Notes: generated from the sequence alone by a model not told the origin. A DNA stretch of 64,000 bases from Haloechinothrix halophila YIM 93223 (GCF_000504245.1 NZ_KI632509.1:3809502-3873501), one strand, 5' to 3'; positions 13,438 to 21,622 are shown, counted from the stretch's first letter. Program-made: numbers and translations.

Positions 13438-13626
13438 TCAGGTCAATTGAACGCTCGACTCCGCGATCTCGAAAAGCTCGTCGAGGTCATACTCCGCACG
13501 ACCGCGCTTGCCATACCGCGTCAATTTCCCGCGGCTGGCCCATTTCCGGATCGTGGCTTCCGATACGCCCACCGCGAGTGCGGCGAGCTGAGTGGGGACG
13601 GTGCGTCTCCGCCGCGCGCCGGTCAT
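13438..13626 (-). CDS. Small HTH (MerR/excisionase-type) DNA-binding protein
   Basis: A 62-residue basic protein, MTGARRRRTVPTQLAALAVG then VSEATIRKWASRGKLTRYGK and an acidic C-terminal helix (YDLDELFEIAES). Helix-turn-helix with a short wing is clear (SEATIRKWASRGKL...YDLDEL), as in helix_turn_helix_17/excisionase-like proteins. The ATG at 13626 overlaps the stop of the preceding gene (ATGA), which sets the start. Such small HTH proteins paired with an OvmZ-like partner recur in actinomycete antibiotic clusters. Likely a local regulator; target unknown. Confidence 0.75.
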   Translation of the reverse strand: MTGARRRRTVPTQLAALAVGVSEATIRKWASRGKLTRYGKRGRAEYDLDELFEIAESSVQLT

Positions 13627-14303
13627 GCCGCCGCCCCGAGCGACTCGTCCGCCGCGGCGGTCCGCAGCCATCGACTGAGCAGCAGCCACTGGTGCGGCGG
13701 CAGAGTGTGTCCCGCCGAGCAGCTGACCGGCCGCCGTGGTTTCTCGCCCGGTGCGGCGTAGACGGTGGCCGCCACCGTCCGGTCACAATCCGGCTCGGCG
13801 CACACTCCGAGGTGCACTTGCTTTACCGGGGTGGGGTCGAGTACACGGCGGGCGTCCGCGAGCAGCGTGGTGATCTCGTCGGCGAAGTCGTCCACGGCCG
13901 GATGGGTGGCCAGCCACGGCAGGTGCTCGTCCAGGTAGGTGGCCATCACCGTGACATCGGCGCTGCCCGCACTGGGGACCCCTGCTTCCTCGGCGACCAA
14001 CGCGCACCAGGAGGCCAGTATCGCGACGATGTCGCCGCGCACCGTCATCGCCGTCTCGCTGAGGCTGATGCCGATCCTGCGGGTTCCGCTGACCCGTTCG
14101 GAGAGCCAGCCCGGCCGCCGGTCGAGCATGTCCGCGCATTCGTCGTAGTCCTCGGCGAGGCTGCGCACCGTGGCACTCACCTCCGCCGCGCAGGTCTGGC
14201 AGATTCGCCACTCGTCTACGGGGCGGCGGTGGCAGGCCGGTAACGCACACGGCTCGGGCAGTGAGCCGCCCGCATGCGGGCCGATGGTTTCCGTGGTGAG
14301 CAT
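13623..14303 (-). CDS. OvmZ-like protein with Cys-rich motifs
   Basis: A 226-residue protein with two putative zinc-binding patches: CALPACHRRPVDEWRICQTC near the N-terminus and CAEPDCDRTV...CSAGH near the C-terminus, with a helical middle (SLAEDYDECADMLDRRPGWL, VMATYLDEHLPWLATHPAVD). It resembles the OvmZ-type proteins that I know from actinomycete genomes, usually coupled to a small HTH protein as here; biochemical function is not established. The ATG at 14303 has a perfect AAGGAGG site (complement of 14309-14315); a GTG-type start further upstream lacks one. Likely forms a regulatory pair with the downstream HTH gene. Confidence 0.62.
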   Translation of the reverse strand: MLTTETIGPHAGGSLPEPCALPACHRRPVDEWRICQTCAAEVSATVRSLAEDYDECADMLDRRPGWLSERVSGTRRIGISLSETAMTVRGDIVAILASWCALVAEEAGVPSAGSADVTVMATYLDEHLPWLATHPAVDDFADEITTLLADARRVLDPTPVKQVHLGVCAEPDCDRTVAATVYAAPGEKPRRPVSCSAGHTLPPHQWLLLSRWLRTAAADESLGAAA

Positions 14304-14313
14304 GTCTGCCTCC

Positions 14314-15120
14314 TTAGTACTGTGCATCCGTCGAGTCGCTACTAGTCGCCGGTGATTCCTGGGCGGTGTCTGGTCGTAGGGCCCGATACAGCCGATACGC
14401 GAGCGCGATGTCCGGATGTTCGGCGCCGAGCAGGTCCATCAGCACCAGCCCGGCAGGCCGGGCTGGCGCCAGTCCGGTGATGAGTTCGCCAAGGTCGGCA
14501 TCGGTGAACACGGCGGACACCCGCCGTGCGATGTCGCGAGATACGACCGAGCCGCCCGCGTTGATCAGCACCGCCTCATCGCAGAGCTGCCCGCGAGACA
14601 GCTGGGCGGCATCGGAGGCGGCGACCAACAGATTCGCGCCGTAGACGGCGTCCTGCTGCCGTGCCGCGATCGTGAACCCGATCCCTGCCTCGTCCAGTTG
14701 TTCGCCCACCTCGTCCGGGACGGGTTCCGGCGCCCAGGCCTCGATGTGGCTGATGTGCTGCGGGCAGTGCGCGAGAGTCGCGAGCATGACCGGTACCCGG
14801 ACGGCGTCTCCGCACACACTCGCGGTGGCCGACCCTGGCGGCAGCAGCGCCCGCGTCGCGACACTCGCGAGCGCGGCGGCCCGGCACGCGTACAGCAGCG
14901 CCGGCGGGAACGCGCACAGTGCGACATCGTCCGGATCACGCAGCACGAGGGCCGCGGTTTCCTGCGCCCGCAAGGAATAGCCCCGTGCCACCGGCGAGTC
15001 CGCGGCGCCGTCGACGAAGGCATCGTCGAACAGTCCTCCGATGACACCGGCCGCGGGGTCCATGTGACGCAGCGCCGCGAGAACGTCGCCGATGCCAAGG
15101 GGCTGCTCGGTGCGTCTCAT
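14314..15120 (-). CDS. Ornithine cyclodeaminase/mu-crystallin-like protein
   Basis: A 268-residue protein without an obvious signature. The segment CGDAVRVPVMLATLAHCPQH followed by IEAWAPEPVPDEVGEQLDEAG and later YGANLLVAASDAAQ...AVLINAGGSVVSRDI resembles the Rossmann core of the ornithine cyclodeaminase/mu-crystallin family (NAD-binding, then a TAT-like strand and an INAVGS-like strand), but the usual GxGxQ motif is degenerate. It may therefore be a divergent or non-catalytic member. The ATG at 15120 is preceded by GGAGGTGATC, an almost full anti-Shine-Dalgarno match. It is the first gene of a three-gene unit with the OvmZ-like and HTH genes (10-nt gap, then overlap). Function unknown. Confidence 0.5.
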   Translation of the reverse strand: MRRTEQPLGIGDVLAALRHMDPAAGVIGGLFDDAFVDGAADSPVARGYSLRAQETAALVLRDPDDVALCAFPPALLYACRAAALASVATRALLPPGSATASVCGDAVRVPVMLATLAHCPQHISHIEAWAPEPVPDEVGEQLDEAGIGFTIAARQQDAVYGANLLVAASDAAQLSRGQLCDEAVLINAGGSVVSRDIARRVSAVFTDADLGELITGLAPARPAGLVLMDLLGAEHPDIALAYRLYRALRPDTAQESPATSSDSTDAQY

Positions 15121-15188
15121 CCTGATCACCTCCGCGGGTCCGACTCACTCGTGCTGCCTACGACTGTCCGAATCCGGCCCTACTCGTC

Positions 15189-15219
15189 GCTATCGGCGCG
15201 CTATCGCGGCCGCGATAGT
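15189..15219 (+). promoter_or_regulatory. SARP-type direct repeat with palindrome and -10-like hexamer
   Basis: The heptamer gctatcg occurs at 15189-15195 and 15200-15206, exactly 11 bp apart. Seven bases later comes gatagt (15214-15219), a plausible -10. Direct heptamer repeats 11 bp apart and about 8 bp from the -10 are the known layout of SARP activator sites. The second copy is also half of a perfect 18-bp palindrome, 15201-15218. The site lies between the OCD-like gene (minus) and the DTHW peptide gene (plus), and a SARP gene follows downstream. That this SARP binds here is inference. Confidence 0.6.
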
Positions 15220-15318
15220 CAGCGGACGGCGCACGAGAGGTGAACCGAAACCGCCGCTCAGTCAACTGGTTCCAGGCCGGCAGCAAGCCGGAAGAAGCAC
15301 CACTCGGAGGACTGAGAT

Positions 15319-15498
15319 ATGACCGCGACCCGCAAGCTCACGACCGCCGTGTTCGGCACCATCGCCAGCGCCATCGTCTGCGTCGCCATCGCGGCACCCG
15401 GCATCGGCGGGGATGACACGCACTGGAACGTGCGGGCCGACACGCACTGGGCGATCGCGCAGAGCGGCGACGCGGACCTGCAGGACACCCACTGGTGA
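15319..15498 (+). CDS. Small exported peptide with three DTHW motifs
   Basis: A 59-residue ORF too short for many gene callers. N-terminus MTATRKL is positively charged, followed by a hydrophobic stretch (TTAVFGTIASAIVCVAIAAP) as in a signal peptide or membrane anchor, then an acidic tail in which DTHW occurs three times, at about residues 33-36, 41-44 and at the very C-terminus, which ends in DTHW. Preceded by a GGAGG site (15306-15310, cggagg actgagat) and by a SARP-like promoter element. It lies convergent to, and 44 nt from, the SARP/NB-ARC/TPR gene. A signalling peptide or a precursor peptide are both conceivable. The ORF itself is well supported by ribosome site, codon use and repeat structure. 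Confidence 0.72.
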   Translation: MTATRKLTTAVFGTIASAIVCVAIAAPGIGGDDTHWNVRADTHWAIAQSGDADLQDTHW

Positions 15499-15542
15499 GC
15501 AGGCGCCAACCAACCAGCGCGCCCGACAGGCTCGCCGGACCG

Positions 15543-18500
15543 TCAGTTCCCGACGGTCTCCGGCGAGCCTTCGGCTGTCGCGGTGGCGCCCGACCCGAGC
15601 TCGGTGAGCAGCCGCGAGGACTCCGGCGAGTCCGACTCGCTGAGCATCCGCACCGCCTCGGCATGATGGCCGCGCGCGGCATCGCCGTCACCGGCCGCGG
15701 ACGAGACCTCGGACAACAGCAGCAGCGTGCGTGCCAGCCAGACGACCGATCCCAGCTCCGCGAACAGCTCCCGTGCCGGGTGCAGCTCCGCGGCCGCGCT
15801 CTCGACACCTCCGCGCGCCAGCCGCAACTCTCCGAGCGCGAAGCGCGCCTTGGCCTCGATCATCCGTTCCTCGATCCGGCGCGCGATGTCGAGCGCGTGC
15901 ATCATCGACGCCTCCGCGGTGTCCAGCCGGCCCTCGCGCTGACGCACGATGCCCAGCCCGTAGAGCGCGTGCGCCTCACCGAGCCGGTCGCCGAGATCCC
16001 GGACAATCCGCAGCACCTGGTGCAGCGCCTGCCGCGCCTTGTCGATCTGGCCCTGCCGCAGGTACAGCTCGGCGAACCGATGCACCACCTGCGATTCGGT
16101 GCGCACACAGGACTCCTCCAGGCAGATCCGTAGCGCGCGTTCCAGCAGCTCCGCGGCCTTGTCCAGATCACCGTCCTCGATCCAGTACCGTGCCTGGCTA
16201 CGCAGCACATGGGCTTCGCCGATGCGGTCACCGACCTTCACCAGCGTGGCGAGTGAACGCTCGTACTTGGCCATCATCGCCGTGACGTCACCGTGCATGC
16301 TGTCCACATTCGCCGCGTTGCGCAGCACCAGCGCGAGTCCGTGTTCGTCGCCGACCTCGCGAAAGATCGCCGCGGCCTCGGTGAAGCACTGTTCGGCATC
16401 GTCGAGCCGGGTTTGGAACATGTTCAGCGTGCCGAGCGAGTACAGCATGGCCGCGATACCCCGCCGGTTACCCACTCGCTGCGTGACATCCAACGCGATC
16501 TGGCTTGTCGACTTCCAGTCGTCGAAGTAGCCCTTCATCTCGAACAACGTCACCGACGTGAGGGCGAGGTCCCAGCACAGCTCGTCGAGCTGCTCGGCAG
16601 CGGCCTGGCGAATCGCCGCGACCAGTGCCTGCCGCTCGCTCTCCCACCAGGCGAGCGCGCGGCGGCCCGATTCGAGCAGCTCGACGTCGTCCGGGTGCCA
16701 GCGTGGCGCGTCGCCGTGCACGATGGTGTAAGCGCCGCCGTACTCGCGGTTGTGCGCCGACTCGGCAAGGGCCAACCAGCCGCCGAGCACCCTGATCAGC
16801 GACGCCCTGCGCTCATCGTCGGTGACCACCTCGTAGAGCTGCTCACGCGCGTACACCCTGATCAATGTGTGGAACCGGTACCGCATCAGATGCGCGTCCG
16901 GATACACCACGGTGTCCAGCAACTGCGCGTCGACCAGGGTCTCCAGCACCTCTTCGGCGTCGGCCACCGAGGTGTCCAGCAGCGCGGCGGCCGTCCACAC
17001 TGGAAAGTCCGGCGCGTCGATCAGCGCGGACAGCCGAAACAGCCTGCGGCCGACCTCGTCAAGACCGCTGTAGGTGAGGCCGATGTTGGAACGCAGTTCG
17101 ACGCCGTGATGCGCGAACTCATCGAGCCTGCCGGCCTCATCGCGAAGCCGGTGCACCAGCCCGCTGATCCGCCAGTTCGGCCGCGACGCCAGCCGCGCAC
17201 CAGCGATCCGCAGCGCCAGCGGCAGCCCAGCGCAGAACCGCACCAGCTCGCTCGCCGCGTCCTGCTCGGCCCGCACGCGTTCCGCGCCGACCATGCGGTC
17301 AAGGAGTTCGGTCGACTTGTGCTCGTCGAAGACGTCGATGTCGATGAAGCTGGCGCCCGGCAGGCCGCCGAGTTTCGCGCGGCTGGTGATGATCACCGCG
17401 CAGGTCGAGCTGCCCGGCAACAGCGCACGCACCTGTTCGGCGCTGGCCGCGTCGTCGAGCACCACCAGGATTCGCTGTCCGGACAGTTTGCTGCGGAACA
17501 GCTCGCCGCGTTCCTCCACGTCCCCTGGTACGGCCGTGCCCGCGACGCCGAGCGCGCGCAGGAAACGCGCCAGCACGATCGCCGTGCGATCATCGCCGTT
17601 GGGCGCCTGCAGATCCGCGTACAGCTGACCGTCCGGATAGCACTCACCGACCTCGTGCGCGGCGCGGATCGCCAGCGTTGACTTGCCGACGCCGCCCTTG
17701 CCGGAGATCGCCACGACCGGGACCGCGAACCCCTCGTGCTCGCGCGCCTCGGTGAGCATCGCCTTGATCGCGTCGACGTGGTCGTGGCGGCCGGTGAAGT
17801 CGGCGATGGTCGCCGGAAGCTGCCGAGGGCACACCTGCTTGGGCTGGCTCGCCTTCACCGGCTGCGCCGCCGATGCCGACAGCGGCGGCCGCGCGCTTCC
17901 GGCCTCGGACGCTGGTCGCTCAGCGGGCTCCGGCGGGTCGAGGGACGGGTCTTGATTCAGGATGGCATGCTCGATGTGTTGCAGCTCAGCGCCGGGTTCG
18001 ACCCCGATCTCCTCGATCAGCCGCTCGCGCGCGCTGCGGCCGACCTCAAGCGCCTCGGCCTGCCGTCCCGCACGGTACAGCGCGAGCATCAGCAGTTCGT
18101 AGAGCCGCTCCCGGAGGGGATGCTCGGCGACCAGCCCGGTCAGTTCGCCGCAGACCTCGCCGTGCCTGCCGAGGCTGAGATCCAGCCGAATGCGTTCCTC
18201 CATCGCCGCTAGCCGGGCGGTGTCCAGCACTACCGCGCCGCGTTCCACCAGCTCACTGCGTACCCCGGCGAGCGCGGGTCCGCGCCACAGCCGCAGCGCG
18301 TCCGCCAGCCTCCCCGCGGCCTCGGCTTTCCGCCCCGCGTTCGCATCGGACTTCGCGGCCGACACCAGGCTCGTGAACTGCAGGCTGTCCAGCTCGTCGG
18401 TGCCCAGTTCCAGCACATACCCGGGGGCTTTCGTTTTGATCGCGTGCGGCATCCCAGCGTCGGAGAACATCCTGCGCAGTGCGGAAATGCAGATCTGGAT

Positions 18501-18683
18501 CTGGCCGCGCGCCGTCGACGGTGGGTCCTCGCCCCACACCGCTTCGACCAGCTGATCGACCGCGGTGACTCGATTCGCGTTGAGCCCGAGCATCGCGAGC
18601 ACGACCTGCTGCCGATGCCCGCTCGGAGCGATGCCCACTTCTCCCAAGGCCAGTTCGACCGGCCCCAGCAACCTGAGCCCCAC
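15543..18683 (-). CDS. SARP-family transcriptional activator with NB-ARC and TPR domains (AfsR-like)
   Basis: A 1046-residue cytoplasmic regulator. Residues 1-95 form an OmpR-type winged helix (VGLRLLGPVELALGE, then AISALRRMF-like helix and APGYVLEL), residues 96-245 the bacterial transcriptional activation domain (LRERLYELLMLALYRAGRQA), a Pro/Ala linker follows, then an NB-ARC ATPase with P-loop ISGKGGVGKSTLA near 330 and Walker B RILVVLDD, and about nine TPR-like repeats to the C-terminus. The GTG at 18683 has GGGAGG seven bases upstream; in-frame sequence beyond it is not conserved in style. This is the AfsR architecture and the likely activator of the pap operon and the neighbouring peptide gene. 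Its TPR region is a candidate ligand sensor. Confidence 0.9.
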   Translation of the reverse strand: MGLRLLGPVELALGEVGIAPSGHRQQVVLAMLGLNANRVTAVDQLVEAVWGEDPPSTARGQIQICISALRRMFSDAGMPHAIKTKAPGYVLELGTDELDSLQFTSLVSAAKSDANAGRKAEAAGRLADALRLWRGPALAGVRSELVERGAVVLDTARLAAMEERIRLDLSLGRHGEVCGELTGLVAEHPLRERLYELLMLALYRAGRQAEALEVGRSARERLIEEIGVEPGAELQHIEHAILNQDPSLDPPEPAERPASEAGSARPPLSASAAQPVKASQPKQVCPRQLPATIADFTGRHDHVDAIKAMLTEAREHEGFAVPVVAISGKGGVGKSTLAIRAAHEVGECYPDGQLYADLQAPNGDDRTAIVLARFLRALGVAGTAVPGDVEERGELFRSKLSGQRILVVLDDAASAEQVRALLPGSSTCAVIITSRAKLGGLPGASFIDIDVFDEHKSTELLDRMVGAERVRAEQDAASELVRFCAGLPLALRIAGARLASRPNWRISGLVHRLRDEAGRLDEFAHHGVELRSNIGLTYSGLDEVGRRLFRLSALIDAPDFPVWTAAALLDTSVADAEEVLETLVDAQLLDTVVYPDAHLMRYRFHTLIRVYAREQLYEVVTDDERRASLIRVLGGWLALAESAHNREYGGAYTIVHGDAPRWHPDDVELLESGRRALAWWESERQALVAAIRQAAAEQLDELCWDLALTSVTLFEMKGYFDDWKSTSQIALDVTQRVGNRRGIAAMLYSLGTLNMFQTRLDDAEQCFTEAAAIFREVGDEHGLALVLRNAANVDSMHGDVTAMMAKYERSLATLVKVGDRIGEAHVLRSQARYWIEDGDLDKAAELLERALRICLEESCVRTESQVVHRFAELYLRQGQIDKARQALHQVLRIVRDLGDRLGEAHALYGLGIVRQREGRLDTAEASMMHALDIARRIEERMIEAKARFALGELRLARGGVESAAAELHPARELFAELGSVVWLARTLLLLSEVSSAAGDGDAARGHHAEAVRMLSESDSPESSRLLTELGSGATATAEGSPETVGN

Positions 18684-18813
18684 GTGACCGCCTCCCCGCC
18701 CTCGAAACTTTGCCCCGGCCGAGGGAACCAGCATGACTATAGGCACACACCGCCTCGCTGCCAACCGCCGGACTTGTACTGTTCGCGTCCCGCTGTCGTT
18801 ATTTTCGTTTCTG

Positions 18814-18830
18814 ATCTCTCCGTGAGAGAT
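18814..18830. promoter_or_regulatory. Inverted repeat upstream of the SARP gene
   Basis: The arms atctctc and gagagat are exact complements around a cgt spacer. It lies about 130 bp upstream of the SARP start codon in a GC-poorer stretch, so an operator is plausible, but a fortuitous palindrome is not excluded. Confidence 0.35.
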
Positions 18831-19039
18831 ATCCGTCCAGCACAGCCGCTCACGACGTTCGTCCGCTCCCCCGACGGGTACGGCTCCGCATCCGTGCTGC
18901 CTGGTCCGGGCCTCGTCAGCGCGTTCGGGACGGATTCGCGCCAGCCAGCCGCACACAACCTCCTATGCCGCACATGGCAGCCCCCGGGATGATGTCCGAC
19001 AGCTGACCCTGTTTCGTATGTCCAGCGAGGCGTTTGCTG

Positions 19040-19096
19040 TGGTGTAGCAGGTGAAGGATTCGAACCTCGAAGGGTGAGTCGGCTGATCTACAACCG
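19040..19096 (-). other. Degenerate tRNA-Tyr-like 3' segment
   Basis: Read on the minus strand, this stretch has TGTAGATCAGCC, then CCTTCGAGGTTCGAATCC, and ends in a CCA-like triplet, closely following the anticodon-loop-to-3'-end order of a tRNA-Tyr(GTA), including the GGTTCGAATCCTTC T-arm. No 5' half that would pair with the acceptor arm is present, and the T-stem has mismatches. It is most simply a decayed tRNA or an integration scar at the edge of the biosynthetic region. Confidence 0.45.
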
Positions 19097-19209
19097 CAAT
19101 TCGAGGAGTTCGTCATCGACGCAGTGACAGGGGAACTTCTCCAGCAATCAGCTACCTGAGCTGAGTCAACAACCACCTCGCCCGGACCAGCCCACACGGA
19201 GACCCCACT

Positions 19210-20285
19210 GTGAATCGAAATGTTTATCGACGCCTACGCTTTGCCGTCATCCCTGCAGCAGTACTGACTCTTACGCCCTTTGCTCCCTTGGCCGCTGCAG
19301 CGACAGCCACCGACGCGTTACTCCCCGAAGAGCAAGCCGACGTTTTCTACAAGATCACGCTCGCAGAGCCCGCCAGCACCGCCGATCTCCTGGAGGCAGC
19401 CAAGGCCTACGACTTGTCGATCCAAAGCGTGCGCCATGGCGGGACGACCAATGGGGAGCTGATCGTTGGCGGCACGCCCCTGGCTAAAGCCCTGGACATG
19501 TACCGAGAGACCAACATCGGGAACTTCGGCACACCACCCCAGATTGAGTCCTTCATCACCGATCAAGCACCCCCTCCGACGTGCACGTTGGCGACACCGT
19601 TCCGACTTCTGTACAAGCTCAGACCTTGAGCTCTACAGATCCGACGCCAACCGAAGAAGATATAACTGCCGCAAACATTGAAGACCCGTGGGCACCGCGT
19701 AGAGGAACCCTCTGGGCCCACAACAGCAACACAGGCTTTCCTCGCCAAATTCGTCACAAGATGTACTGGAGTAACCGCGCCGGCCTCAATTCGTACGAGA
19801 CCAGCGACGCCGAATTCGTCTACGAACACGACAACAAGCTGTACGACCGAGACCCCTATGGAGTCGGAGCCATGGGACACAAGGCATGTTTGCCCGACTA
19901 CTGGCTCTCGGGTGACACCTGGATCGTCACATCCAACGTGCCGAGTTCTTCCAAGGTGTACGCAGACAACGCCAACGCCTCCGACCCTTGCGGCGTACAC
20001 GACATCAGCTTCGGGATCTTCGACCCCGAAAACCTCCGAACCAACTACACTTACAAGATTGTCGTCGGAGGTAATGCTGGCGACGCCCGACGGTCGCCGT
20101 TCGGGCTGCTGGGTCAAAAAATGGTCCGCTCCTGAGGTGTGGATAGCGCATGGTGCGTAAGCCTCGGGAGCGACCCCCGCGAACGGAGCGACATCTACAT
20201 CAATGAAAGTCGCAACTGGAAGGTACCTGGCTGCTACACGTGGTACACCTCCGACGACAAGTCGCCCGTCCGCGGCAGCTGCTGA
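19210..20285 (+). pseudogene. Broken gene for a secreted protein
   Basis: The GTG at 19210 opens a protein with a signal peptide (MNRNVYRRLRFAVIPAAVLT, then PLAAAATA). The frame is lost in a five-C run at 19570-19574; one more C would restore IESFITDQAPPPSDVHVGDT. The continuing frame (TLWAHNSNTGFPRQIRHKMY, KACLPDYWLSGDTWIVTSNV, DISFGIFDPENLRTNYTYKI) ends at a TGA (20133-20135) near a run of six A, but the same frame resumes afterwards with SDIYINESRNWKVPGCYTWY up to the stop at 20283. Intact, it would be a secreted protein of about 355 residues. I do not recognise its family. Two lesions at homopolymers suggest decay, though sequencing error is possible. Confidence 0.7.
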
Positions 20286-20403
20286 CGCAGACATGGGACC
20301 CGTTACCGGAGCTCAGGGCTAAACCGATGCTAATCTCCCGCCCTGTGACAAGGTATCAACCAACCGGCATACAGCCCCGGGCAAGCCGCCCAGGAGTCTC
20401 GTC

Positions 20404-20766
20404 GTGATCACGCCTGGCACCCGCCAGCTTCTCATCCAACGTGTCATCGCCGGGGTAGCTGTCGCAATTACTGGGCTAATCGGGCTCGCTGTATGGGCGG
20501 TAGGTCAGGCCCAGTACACGGAGGACTACTGCTTCACTCGTGCGCCAATGCCCGAAGGCGCTAACGACGAGCTCCGCGGGGAGATGCGACCGGCACACCT
20601 CGACGGCCCTATCACGATCCGCTGTGAGTACTCCGAGTATCCCGATGTGGTCGTCCGTGACGGTGCGATCCTTGCGGGAACCCTCGTCTTAGCGCTCATA
20701 GTCATCGGGGTATGGGCCCTCATCTGGCGGTGGTACAAGCACAAGACCTACAGACAAGGTCATTAG
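20404..20766 (+). CDS. Small two-TM membrane protein, unknown function
   Basis: A 120-residue protein starting at GTG 20404. It has an N-terminal membrane segment (VIAGVAVAITGLIGLAVWAV), an extracytoplasmic loop with two cysteines (DYCFTRAPMPEG and IRCEYSEYPDV) that could form a disulfide, and a second membrane segment (AILAGTLVLALIVIGVWALI) with a basic cytoplasmic tail. No family recognised. It stands alone and is followed by a strong terminator. Confidence 0.6.
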   Translation: MITPGTRQLLIQRVIAGVAVAITGLIGLAVWAVGQAQYTEDYCFTRAPMPEGANDELRGEMRPAHLDGPITIRCEYSEYPDVVVRDGAILAGTLVLALIVIGVWALIWRWYKHKTYRQGH

Positions 20767-21257
20767 CAGGAACACCGACATTGAGGTAATCCGAAAGGCC
20801 CCGGTCTGGATTTTCCAGGAGCCGGGGCCTTCGAGGTCGTGCTACGAACATGTGCTTGGGCAACCGTTCGCCAACGATGCTGCTCTAGTTACGTCGCGAG
20901 GAGAAGACAGGAAGCTACCGCTATAGCTCAAAACGCGCCGCTGGAGCAGTGGCCGGCGGGTCGCGGTGCCGCCGGCCGACCGCGCGAACCGCCGCCTCCA
21001 GAAAGGCCGACCACCGCGGCGGCTGCCGGTGCTGCCCGTTAGCGTTCCCGCATGACCTATCCGCGCCGCTTTCAACGCCTCGACGACACAAGCCGAACTG
21101 TTCCCTGTCCCCTCAGCTGACGCGTGGACGTACACGACGCTTGCGAGATGCGATAGATCCAGCCGAGGCAGGACCAGTGTAACCCGGTTCGTTCCATGAG
21201 CCGTTCCACGCGGGTCCTGCTCACATGCCACTGGCCAGCGTTTCCGCTGGCCAGTGA
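20767..21257. other. Intergenic region with terminator only
   Basis: Apart from the terminator at 20795-20831 I see no supported gene. A minus-strand frame of about 200 codons (20842-21447) runs through the Val and Cys tRNA genes and is not credible as protein. The right part is the downstream flank of the tRNA cluster. Confidence 0.6.
20795..20831. terminator. Strong intrinsic-type hairpin
   Basis: The arms aaggccccgg (20795-20804) and ccggggcctt (20822-20831) are perfect complements; the inner sequence tctgga-tttt-ccagga extends the stem imperfectly. It lies 28 nt after the stop of the membrane protein gene and could also stop transcription from the tRNA side. Confidence 0.85.
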
Positions 21258-21332
21258 TGGTGCGCGATACTGGGATTGAACCAGTGACCTCTACCGTGTC
21301 AAGGTAGCGCTCTCCCGCTGAGCTAATCGCGC
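21258..21332 (-). tRNA. tRNA-Val (GAC)
   Basis: A complete cloverleaf on the minus strand: acceptor GCGCGAT paired with ATCGCGC, D-arm TTAGCTCAGCGGGAGAGC, anticodon stem CTACC/GGTAG with loop TTGACAC (anticodon GAC), T-arm GGTTCAATCC and an encoded CCA at 21258-21260. It is the third gene of a Gly-Cys-Val cluster. Confidence 0.95.
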
Positions 21333-21333
21333 G

Positions 21334-21405
21334 AGGCGGAGACGGGAATCGAACCCGTGTACAGGGCTTTGCAGGCCCTTGCCTGAACCACTCGGCCACT
21401 CCGCC
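21334..21405 (-). tRNA. tRNA-Cys (GCA)
   Basis: Cloverleaf on the minus strand: GGCGGAG acceptor pairs with CTCCGCC, loop within GGGCCTGCAAAGCCC gives anticodon GCA, T-arm GGTTCGATTCC, discriminator U as expected for Cys. It is one nucleotide from tRNA-Val, so the two are cotranscribed. Confidence 0.95.
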
Positions 21406-21450
21406 AGGTGGGCCAACCTCTACGTTGAGGCTATCGCAGGGGCCCAACCG

Positions 21451-21523
21451 AGCGGACGACGGGACTCGAACCCGCGACCCTCACCTTGGCAAGGTGATGC
21501 GCTACCAGCTGCGCTACGTCCGC
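21451..21523 (-). tRNA. tRNA-Gly (GCC)
   Basis: Cloverleaf on the minus strand: GCGGACG acceptor pairs with CGTCCGC, anticodon arm CACCTTGCCAAGGTG gives GCC, T-arm GGTTCGAGTCC, discriminator U. It is the first gene of the cluster, 45 nt upstream of tRNA-Cys. Confidence 0.95.
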
Positions 21524-21622
21524 CTGTGAGCGTCGGGAGGCCGTTGCTGACCTCGCCGCGCTGTGTGGAGAACTCTACAAGATCCATGATCGACGCCGAG
21601 AATCGGGGGTAGGACTTCGGAA

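Larger units (their letters stand above)
18684..19209. other. Long intergenic region: SARP promoter and tRNA-like remnant
   Basis: No credible ORF. It contains the upstream region of the SARP gene, with a 17-nt inverted repeat at 18814-18830 (7-bp arms, 3-nt spacer) that could be an operator, and a degenerate tRNA-like segment at 19040-19096. Base composition is lower in GC than the operon to the left. Confidence 0.6.

Noticed and set aside
20842-21447. Minus-strand ORF of about 200 codons
   Set aside because: It runs through the Val and Cys tRNA genes; peptides such as VTGSIPVSRT are the translated tRNA end, not protein.
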